Source: Rhodoferax sp.
GTDB taxonomy: Bacteria > Pseudomonadota > Gammaproteobacteria > Burkholderiales > Burkholderiaceae_C
Length of the DNA stretch: 12,504 bases
Direction: 5' to 3'
Assembly (NCBI GenBank): GCA_020048255.1
Contig: JAIFMR010000033.1
Span: forward strand, 1 to 12,504
Part shown: positions 7,405 to 12,504 of the stretch, in pieces
How the letters are laid out: every line of letters begins with the position of its first letter
Position numbering within the stretch: the first letter of the stretch is position 1
Notes under the pieces: generated by a model
Database searches by the model: none
Seen by the model: only the letters and a program-made list of their open reading frames with translations
Told to the model about the DNA's origin: nothing
Position numbers and translations under genes: made by a program

Positions 7405-9992
7405 TGTTCAAGAAACTGCAGCGTTTTTTCACCGGTACCTTGCACCGCCAGCTCACCACCGGTATGGTGCTGACTGTGGTGTCGATGATGGCGTATTTTG
7501 TCTGGGACATGAACCGTTATCAAGCAGACGTGGCATTTCGGCAGCAGGCGGTCAAGGCGGTCGACATGGCCCGCAGTGCGGGGGTGACCAGTGCCATTTG
7601 GGTGGCCTCGCGCGACGTGAGCGGTCTTCATGAAATTGTTCAGGGCCTGTCGGCCTCGCCAGATGTGCGCCATGCTGTGGTGCTTGACACGCAGGGCCAG
7701 ATTCTGGCCCACAACAACATGAGCCTGCGTGGCCAATTCATGACCGACCTGCCGACGCTGCCAGAGGCTAAGGTATTGCAAAACAATGTACAGCTGGTGG
7801 ATGTCATCAGCCCGGTGGTTTTCAACGGCCGACCCATTGGCTGGGTGCGCCTGGGGCTGAGCGGTCAGTCGCTTGAAAACCAGCTATTTGAGTTGACACG
7901 CGGCAGCTTGCTGCACCTGCTGATGGTGTTGGCGATCAGCCTGGTGTTTGCCACCCTGGTCAGCCGCTACTTGACGCGCCGGCTGCATGACATCCAGCAT
8001 GTCGCGCTGGCGGTGCAAGCCGGGCAAGCCGGACTGCGCGTTGCGGTCCATGGCGACGACGAGGCGGCCCAATTGGCGCGCCAGTTCAATGACATGCTCA
8101 ACACCCTGGCGCAGCGTGATCAGGCCCTGAAAGACAGCGAGCTCTTCAAGGATGTCATTCTCGATTCGGTCGCTGCCGAGGTGGCGGTGATCGACCGGCA
8201 AGGGGTGATTCGGGCGGTGAACGAGCAGTGGCAGCGCTTTTCCCTGGACAACAGTGACAGGCCAGGCCAGCCGGCCAGTGGTACTGGTATTGGCATCAAT
8301 TATCTGGACGTATGTCGCACGCAAGAGGCTGGCGATGACACTTATGCAACGCAAGCGCGTGACGGCATTCTGGCGGTGCTTGACGGGCGCATGTCGCGCT
8401 TTAGCCTGGTCTACCCCTGCCATTCACCAGAGCAGCAGCGCTGGTTCACGATGGTGGTGCGGACCCTGGGGTTGGGCCAGCACGGCGGTGCAGCCATCAC
8501 CCATACTGACGTTAGCGCGGTGAAACAGGCGGAGCAATACGAAATGTTTCGCAGCCACATTCTGGAGATGATGGCGGGTGATGCAGCTTTGCCTGATTTG
8601 TTGCACGCCATGGTCAGTGGTGTGGAGTCGATGCATCCGGCCATGTTGTGCAGCGTCCTGCTGCTGTCGGACGACGGCCGGCATCTGGCACACGGTGCGG
8701 CGCCCAGCTTGCCGGATTTTTACAATGAGGCCATTGACGGTGCTGAAATCGGCCTGGGGCATGGCTCCTGCGGCACAGCGGCGTACACCGGCGAGCGGGT
8801 GATTGTGGAAGATGTGGCCTCGCACCCCTATTGGGTGAACTATCTGGATCTGGCTCAGCGCGCCGGATTAGGCGCCTGCTGGTCGCAACCGGTTTTTTCA
8901 TCCACCGGGCAGGTTTTGGGTACGTTTGCCATTTACCACCGGCAAGCCCATTCACCTTCTGATTCTGACATTGCAATGATCATTGAGTCGGCGCGCCTGG
9001 CCAGCATTGCCATTGAACACAAACAAACCCAGGCGGCTTTGCGCGCCAGTGAAGACACGTTCCGCACCCTGTTTGAAACCGCGCCGGTAGGGGTGTTGTA
9101 CCAAAATGCCGACGGGAAAATCACCGCGGCCAATCCGGCCGCACAACGCATTTTGGGTTTGACGCTGGACCAATTGCAGGGTCGCACGTCCATGGATCCG
9201 CGCTGGCGGGCAATTCATGAAGATGGCAGCGACTTCCCTGGCGATCAGCACCCGATCATGGTGGCACTGCGCACCGGAACGTCGGTGCACAACACCGTGA
9301 TGGGGGTGTCTGTGCCCGATCGAGACATGGTCTGGATTCTCGTGAGCGCCACTCCCTTGTTCAAAAACGGCAAGGTGTCGCAGGCGTATGTGGTTTTTGA
9401 GGACATCACCGAGCGCCACCAGATGCAGCAGCAGGTGCGCCAACTGGCGTTTTACGACCCGCTGACCCAGCTGCCCAACCGCCGGCTGTTGACGGAGCAC
9501 CTGAGCCAAGCCATGGTGGCATGCAAGCGCAACGGTACCTATGGCGCCATGATGTTTCTGGATTTGGACAATTTCAAGCCGCTGAATGACCAACATGGGC
9601 ACGAAGCCGGTGACTTGTTGCTGGTGGAGGTGGCGCAACGTCTCAAAAATTGTGTGCGAGGCGTCGATACCGTGGCGCGCATCGGCGGCGACGAGTTTGT
9701 GGTGATGCTGACAGATTTGCATGTGGACGCCACCGAGTCCACCAGCCAGGCCCTGCATGTGGCCGAAAAAATCCGCGCCAGCCTGGCGCAGCCGTATCTG
9801 CTGACAGTCGGACCCCGTGCCGAGGCGAGCGCCCTCACGGTGGAACATCATTGCACCGCCAGCATCGGCGTGGCCCTGTTCTCGCAGCATGACACTCACC
9901 ACGAGCGCATCTTGCAGCGTGCTGACGCCGCTATGTACCAGGCCAAAGACGAGGGCCGCAACCGGGTGAAATTGGGGCAGATGTCGCGTTGA
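7401..9992 (+). CDS. Membrane sensor diguanylate cyclase (HAMP-PAS-GAF-PAS-GGDEF)
   Basis: This is an 863-residue enzyme predicted to make cyclic di-GMP from two GTP. Layout: TM1 at about 18-37; a periplasmic sensor domain 38-168 resembling small Cache/CHASE8 domains; TM2 at about 169-189; HAMP at about 190-245; PAS at about 248-378; GAF at about 385-547 (with the typical GHGSCGTAAYTGERV stretch); a second PAS at about 548-672 ending in the DITER linker; GGDEF at about 680-858. The catalytic site is intact (GGDEF at 762-766), and an RxxD inhibitory site, RGVD at 753-756, sits exactly five residues before it, so product feedback inhibition is expected. There is no EAL domain. The ATG overlaps the stop of the PhnD-like gene. 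A second ATG follows immediately, and the Shine-Dalgarno sequence is poor, consistent with translational coupling. Which signal each sensor domain reads is unknown. Confidence 0.95.
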   Translation: MMFKKLQRFFTGTLHRQLTTGMVLTVVSMMAYFVWDMNRYQADVAFRQQAVKAVDMARSAGVTSAIWVASRDVSGLHEIVQGLSASPDVRHAVVLDTQGQILAHNNMSLRGQFMTDLPTLPEAKVLQNNVQLVDVISPVVFNGRPIGWVRLGLSGQSLENQLFELTRGSLLHLLMVLAISLVFATLVSRYLTRRLHDIQHVALAVQAGQAGLRVAVHGDDEAAQLARQFNDMLNTLAQRDQALKDSELFKDVILDSVAAEVAVIDRQGVIRAVNEQWQRFSLDNSDRPGQPASGTGIGINYLDVCRTQEAGDDTYATQARDGILAVLDGRMSRFSLVYPCHSPEQQRWFTMVVRTLGLGQHGGAAITHTDVSAVKQAEQYEMFRSHILEMMAGDAALPDLLHAMVSGVESMHPAMLCSVLLLSDDGRHLAHGAAPSLPDFYNEAIDGAEIGLGHGSCGTAAYTGERVIVEDVASHPYWVNYLDLAQRAGLGACWSQPVFSSTGQVLGTFAIYHRQAHSPSDSDIAMIIESARLASIAIEHKQTQAALRASEDTFRTLFETAPVGVLYQNADGKITAANPAAQRILGLTLDQLQGRTSMDPRWRAIHEDGSDFPGDQHPIMVALRTGTSVHNTVMGVSVPDRDMVWILVSATPLFKNGKVSQAYVVFEDITERHQMQQQVRQLAFYDPLTQLPNRRLLTEHLSQAMVACKRNGTYGAMMFLDLDNFKPLNDQHGHEAGDLLLVEVAQRLKNCVRGVDTVARIGGDEFVVMLTDLHVDATESTSQALHVAEKIRASLAQPYLLTVGPRAEASALTVEHHCTASIGVALFSQHDTHHERILQRADAAMYQAKDEGRNRVKLGQMSR

Positions 9993-10013
9993 GGTGTGTT
10001 GCTTGCTCTGTTT

Positions 10014-10059
10014 AGAAGAGCTACCTACGCTTTTAGGATAAGGGCTAGAGCTTGTTTTG
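10014..10059. repeat. Degenerate palindromic intergenic element between convergent genes
   Basis: The stretch has two AGAGCT words flanking an imperfect palindrome (CTA and CTT on the left matched by AAG and TAG on the right), followed by TTGTTTTG. It resembles a dispersed intergenic repeat I remember from Comamonadaceae genomes (AGCGCTT, a short spacer, then AAGCGCTAGAG). Here it sits between the 3' ends of the diguanylate cyclase and ammonium transporter genes, where it might also serve as a weak two-way terminator. The resemblance is from memory. Confidence 0.4.
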
Positions 10060-10103
10060 TCATCAATGAACGAAATGGAGCTTGGGTTTGGCTCTTGGCC
10101 ACT

Positions 10104-11306
10104 TTACCAATTGGCCTCGCGCTCGGGCGTGGCGCTGATCTTGTGAATGGAAATGTCGGCCCCGTCGTATTCCTCTTCCTGGCTCAGCCGCAAACCTAAG
10201 GTGGCCTTGAGCACGCCGTAAACCAGTGCACCGCCGGCCACCGCCCAAGCTACACCCATGGCGGTGCCGATCAATTGTGCGCCCAAGCTCACCCCACCCA
10301 AGCCCCCCAGCGCCTGGCTGCCAAAGAGACCGGCCGCAACACCACCCCAGGTGCCACACAGCCCGTGCAGTGGCCACACGCCCAACACGTCGTCAATCTT
10401 CCATTTGTTTTGTGTCAGGGTGAACATGGTCACGAACAGGGCGCCGGCTACACCACCCACGACCAGTGCACCCAGGGGGTGCATCAGATCCGAACCAGCA
10501 CACACGGCGACCAGGCCCGCCAGTGGTCCGTTGTGCACAAAGCCGGGGTCGTTTTTGCCCAGCACCAAGGCCGCCAGCGTGCCGCCCACCATGGCCATGA
10601 GTGAGTTGACCGCCACCAGACCCGAGATCTTGTCCAGTGTTTGCGCACTCATCACGTTGAATCCAAACCAGCCCACCGTCAAAATCCAGGCGCCCAGGGC
10701 CAGAAACGGAATGCTGCTGGGGGGGTGAGCCGACATGCCGCCGTCTTTGCGGTAGCGGTTGGCGCGTGCGCCCAGCAACACCACGGCCGGCAAGGCAATC
10801 CAGCCGCCCACTGCGTGCACCACCACACTGCCGGCGAAGTCGTGAAACTCGGCACCAGTCAACTGTTTCAGCCAGGCTTGCACGCCAAAGTGCTGGTTCC
10901 AGGCGATACCTTCAAAAAATGGGTAGATGAAGCCTACGATAACTGCCGTGGCGATCAGCTGCGGCCAAAAGCGCGCACGTTCGGCAATGCCGCCGGAAAT
11001 GATGGCTGGAATGGCGGCCGCAAAGGTCAGCAAAAAGAAGAACTTGACCAGGTCATAGCCGTTTTTGGCGGCCAGCTGCTCGGCACCCACGAAGAAATGC
11101 GTGCCGTACGCCACGCCATAGCCCACCACAAAATACACCACGGTCGATACCGAAAAATCTACCAAAATCTTCACCAGCGCGTTGACCTGGTTTTTGCGCC
11201 GCACCGTGCCCAGCTCCAGAAACGCAAAACCGGCGTGCATCGCCAGCACCATGATGCCGCCGAGCAGAATGAACAAAGCGTCTGCGCCCTGTTTTAGTGC
11301 TTCCAT
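10104..11306 (-). CDS. amtB: Ammonium transporter (Amt family)
   Basis: This is a 400-residue inner-membrane ammonium channel/transporter with about 11 predicted transmembrane helices. Seen: the N-terminal GIMVLAMHAGFAFLE helix, SGGIAERARF after TM3, the twin pore histidines His164 (in GSVVVHAVGG) and His314 (in PLHGLCGTWGG), and a charged C-terminal tail (SQEEEYDGADISIH) that in relatives binds the PII protein GlnK. The ATG at 11306-11304 is chosen over an upstream in-frame start at 11363 because AAGAGG lies at the right distance before it and the first helix begins at once. Unlike most Amt sequences with long signal peptides, the protein starts directly with its first helix. No glnK lies within reach on either side; the downstream neighbour is the convergent diguanylate cyclase. 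A sigma-54-type promoter upstream points to nitrogen control. Confidence 0.96.
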   Translation of the reverse strand: MEALKQGADALFILLGGIMVLAMHAGFAFLELGTVRRKNQVNALVKILVDFSVSTVVYFVVGYGVAYGTHFFVGAEQLAAKNGYDLVKFFFLLTFAAAIPAIISGGIAERARFWPQLIATAVIVGFIYPFFEGIAWNQHFGVQAWLKQLTGAEFHDFAGSVVVHAVGGWIALPAVVLLGARANRYRKDGGMSAHPPSSIPFLALGAWILTVGWFGFNVMSAQTLDKISGLVAVNSLMAMVGGTLAALVLGKNDPGFVHNGPLAGLVAVCAGSDLMHPLGALVVGGVAGALFVTMFTLTQNKWKIDDVLGVWPLHGLCGTWGGVAAGLFGSQALGGLGGVSLGAQLIGTAMGVAWAVAGGALVYGVLKATLGLRLSQEEEYDGADISIHKISATPEREANW

Positions 11307-11335
11307 GAAAACCTCTTTGTCTAAATTGCTTTGTA

Positions 11336-11373
11336 TTGGTGCGATTGATGCTTTGTTTTGCAAAACGCACCAA
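11336..11373. repeat. 8-bp inverted repeat in the amtB upstream region
   Basis: TTGGTGCG (11336-11343) and CGCACCAA (11366-11373) are perfect inverted arms separated by 22 bases. The distal arm overlaps the predicted amtB transcription start. The orientation and spacing do not fit the NtrC consensus, so the binding protein, if any, is unknown. Confidence 0.5.
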
Positions 11374-11378
11374 GTTAA

Positions 11379-11394
11379 AGCAAAAAATGCGCCA
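11379..11394 (-). promoter_or_regulatory. Sigma-54 (-24/-12) promoter of amtB
   Basis: On the minus strand this reads TGGCGCATTTTTTGCT, with GG and GC exactly ten bases apart, close to the sigma-54 consensus TGGCAC-N5-TTGCW. The predicted start is near 11368, giving a leader of about 60 bases. Nitrogen-controlled ammonium transporter genes are commonly read from such promoters with the activator NtrC. I did not find a clear NtrC site upstream; any such site would have to lie inside the riboswitch DNA. Confidence 0.62.
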
Positions 11395-11396
11395 GA

Positions 11397-11424
11397 TTGG
11401 GTTTGTGGCCTTTCAGCCTAAAAT
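11397..11424 (+). promoter_or_regulatory. Candidate sigma-70 promoter of the manganese exporter
   Basis: TAAAAT (11419-11424, 5 of 6 to TATAAT) is preceded at 16 bases by TTGGGT (11397-11402, weak -35). The expected start near 11430 coincides with the first base-paired position of the riboswitch, which supports the assignment. It lies back to back with the amtB promoter. Confidence 0.45.
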
Positions 11425-11428
11425 GCCC

Positions 11429-11558
11429 GCTGTCATTGGGGAGTAGCCTCCCTTCTTTATTGAGAGGGGCTTGCGTCAACAGACTTGGATGGCCCCACAC
11501 GGCAACCATGGCGCAAGCAGGGTTCACGGATGTGAATTTTGGCGAGACCTTTGACTGC
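11429..11558 (+). promoter_or_regulatory. yybP-ykoY manganese riboswitch aptamer
   Basis: Two conserved blocks of this class are present at the right distance: GGGGAGTAG at 11438-11446 and GAGACCTTTG at 11544-11553. They face each other across helix P1, formed by GC/GC (11429-11430, 11557-11558), GTCA/TGAC (11432-11435, 11552-11555) and GG/CC (11438-11439, 11548-11549), with T-T mismatches between. AGCCTC (11445-11450) pairs with GGGGCT (11465-11470) as the next stem. GCGTCA (11472-11477) matches a further conserved loop. The class binds Mn2+ and typically turns on manganese exporter genes, and the gene downstream is exactly such an exporter. The class call comes from remembered consensus plus gene context. 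Confidence 0.88.
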
Positions 11559-11604
11559 ACAGCTCCGCTTATGGCCGGGGATGCTGGTGCAGTCATTGGT
11601 TTTT
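11548..11604 (+). terminator. Riboswitch-controlled intrinsic terminator (expression platform)
   Basis: TGACTGCAC (11552-11560) pairs perfectly with GTGCAGTCA (11587-11595). The stem extends inward through AGC/GCT and TCC/GGA with single-base bulges and outward through CC/GG, and T5 (11600-11604) follows directly. The 5' strand of this hairpin is the 3' strand of aptamer helix P1, so terminator and aptamer cannot form together. This predicts termination without Mn2+ and read-through when Mn2+ holds P1. Confidence 0.78.
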
Positions 11605-11624
11605 ATATCCGGCCGGAGACCCTC

Positions 11625-12188
11625 ATGGAAGCTTTTCTTGTTTCAACCGGCATCGTCGCTCTGGCAGAGATGGGCGACAAAACCCAACTCCTGGCCCTCA
11701 TTCTTGCGGCCCGTTTTCGTCAACCCTGGCCCATCGTTTTAGGTATCTTTGTCGCCACCGTTGCCAACCATGCGCTTGCCGGTGCTTTGGGTGCGTGGGT
11801 GACCACGGTACTGGGGCCAGACGTGCTGCGCTGGGTGCTGGGTGCATCTTTCATTGCCATGGCCGTATGGATGTTGATACCCGACAAGATGGATGACGAT
11901 GAGACCCCCGACAAACCACGTTTTGGCGTGTTCGGCACCACGGTAGTGGCGTTTTTTTTGGCCGAGATGGGTGACAAAACGCAGGTGGCCACCGTGATGC
12001 TGGCCGCCCAGTACCACGCCTATTACTGGGTGATTGCCGGTACCACTTTGGGCATGATGCTGGCCAATGCGCCGGTGGTGTGGCTGGGCGAGCGCATGAC
12101 GCGCCTGGTGCCCCTGCGTGTGGTGCACATCGTGTCCGCACTGATATTTATGGGCTTGGGCCTGTGGGCCCTGGTGGGCGATTTTTGA
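11625..12188 (+). CDS. GDT1/UPF0016-family manganese exporter
   Basis: This is a 187-residue inner-membrane cation exporter of the GDT1/TMEM165 (UPF0016) family. Bacterial members such as MneA and MntX remove excess Mn2+ from the cytoplasm. It has the diagnostic pair of EMGDKTQ motifs, at residues 15-21 and 114-120, each starting an internally repeated three-helix unit, with an acidic loop (DKMDDDETPD) between the halves. The length is normal for a complete two-repeat bacterial member. The ATG at 11625 is chosen because GGAG (11615-11618) lies six bases before it and the first motif follows in the first helix; the open frame extends upstream to 11397 only because the riboswitch happens to lack stops. 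Control by a manganese riboswitch and terminator is strongly indicated. Confidence 0.93.
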   Translation: MEAFLVSTGIVALAEMGDKTQLLALILAARFRQPWPIVLGIFVATVANHALAGALGAWVTTVLGPDVLRWVLGASFIAMAVWMLIPDKMDDDETPDKPRFGVFGTTVVAFFLAEMGDKTQVATVMLAAQYHAYYWVIAGTTLGMMLANAPVVWLGERMTRLVPLRVVHIVSALIFMGLGLWALVGDF

Positions 12189-12191
12189 GGG

Positions 12192-12274
12192 CGACAGGTT
12201 CAACAGCAAGCTCTTGGGTCGGGTTGATCAACTGTGTGCTGAGCTGTCGTGCCTGTCGATGGTCAGTAATGACC
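12192..12274 (+). other. Inverted-repeat-rich region between exporter gene and metX
   Basis: CGACAGG (12192-12198) pairs with CCTGTCG (12252-12258), and inside it ACAGC (12203-12207) pairs with GCTGT (12243-12247). A separate hairpin GGTCA-GTAA-TGACC (12261-12274) carries a GNRA-type tetraloop. No U-tract follows, so it is not an ordinary terminator. It could be the folded 3' end of the exporter mRNA or part of a metX leader. No known riboswitch class was recognised. Confidence 0.35.
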
Positions 12275-12346
12275 GGCAGACGATGTCACCTTCACTTTGC
12301 GGCTGCGTTGGTACACTCCCGACCGCGCCTGCTTGTTCGCAGCGCC

Positions 12347-12380
12347 GGCGCTTCAACTCCAGTGCGCCAGTTGCTTTTTT
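12347..12380 (+). terminator. Attenuator-like hairpin with T6 just before metX
   Basis: GGCGC (12347-12351) can pair with GCGCC (12364-12368). Alternatively CAACT (12354-12358) can pair with AGTTG (12369-12373), which is followed after one base by TTTTTT (12375-12380). The two pairings exclude each other. The T-run ends 18 bases before the metX start, too close for a promoter to fit between. If it works, it terminates within the metX leader or limits read-through from the exporter gene. The stems are short, so this is tentative. Confidence 0.3.
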
Positions 12381-12398
12381 GCCTTCAAACCTTTGACC

Positions 12399-12504
12399 AT
12401 GTTCGCCACACCTCAGTCCATGCACTTTGATGCGGCTTTGCCTTTGCAAAGCGGCGCCACGCTGCGTGCCTATGACCTGAGTTTTGAGACCTATGGCGAA
12501 CTCA
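12399..12504 (+). CDS. metX: Homoserine O-acyltransferase MetX, N-terminus only
   Basis: Only 35 codons are visible before the right edge. The start FATPQSMHFD, followed by LPLQSG and YDLSFETYGEL, matches the N-terminal strands of MetX, an alpha/beta-hydrolase-fold enzyme that acylates the hydroxyl of homoserine in methionine synthesis. The catalytic residues lie beyond the window. There is no clear Shine-Dalgarno sequence before the ATG. A possible -10 (TACACT, 12312-12317) lies in the upstream gap with only a poor -35. Whether it uses acetyl- or succinyl-CoA cannot be told from this part. Confidence 0.85.
   Translation, partial: MFATPQSMHFDAALPLQSGATLRAYDLSFETYGEL

Noticed and set aside
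8952..9902. A 316-codon open frame on the minus strand opposite the diguanylate cyclase
   Set aside because: It is the complement of the conserved PAS and GGDEF coding sequence and has no recognisable motif or ribosome binding site.
11336..11373. NtrC binding site for amtB
   Set aside because: The arms run GGTGC then GCACC with 22 bases between, the reverse of the NtrC arrangement and far too widely spaced.
11397..11624. N-terminal extension of the manganese exporter reading frame
   Set aside because: This stretch is the promoter and riboswitch. The extension has no membrane or signal character, and the ATG at 11625 has a proper ribosome binding site.
12189..12398. SAH or SAM riboswitch in front of metX
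   Set aside because: None of the conserved blocks of these classes that I know are present, so only a generic structured leader is reported.

Overview
The window looks like chromosomal DNA of a betaproteobacterium in the order Burkholderiales, most likely family Comamonadaceae (Rhodoferax/Polaromonas type). The grounds are the GC-rich coding style, the kind of MetX start seen at the right edge, a manganese riboswitch in front of a GDT1-family exporter, and a degenerate copy of what looks like a Comamonadaceae intergenic repeat. These are impressions from memory, not database results. I see no phage, insertion sequence, CRISPR array, tRNA or rRNA.

Left part, all on the minus strand (1-6012): transcription runs from a secreted TPR-repeat protein into a HupE/UreJ-family membrane protein (ATGA overlap), then after a 154-base gap into a large zinc metalloprotease lipoprotein, and after 52 bases into a patatin-like phospholipase whose 3' end lies outside the window. 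The first two genes are clearly translationally coupled. The next two may be co-transcribed or may have their own promoters.

Middle, plus strand (6079-9992): first a tiny secreted Lys/Met/Cys-rich protein with a strong intrinsic terminator. Then comes a two-gene unit with an ATGA overlap: a PhnD-like solute-binding lipoprotein and a membrane diguanylate cyclase (periplasmic sensor, HAMP, PAS, GAF, PAS, GGDEF with intact inhibitory site). The arrangement suggests a periplasmic binding protein feeding a c-di-GMP enzyme.

Right part (10104-12504): an ammonium transporter on the minus strand is divergent from a GDT1/UPF0016 manganese exporter. Their shared intergenic region holds a sigma-54-type promoter for the ammonium transporter and a yybP-ykoY manganese riboswitch for the exporter. 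The expression platform of the riboswitch is readable by eye: the 5' strand of the P1 helix (GTCATTGG) occurs a second time downstream, where it forms a terminator hairpin mutually exclusive with P1. The window ends 35 codons into metX (homoserine O-acyltransferase), preceded by a 210-base leader with several inverted repeats.

No gene-free stretch exceeds 320 bases. The longest (11307-11624) is fully occupied by the two promoters and the riboswitch.
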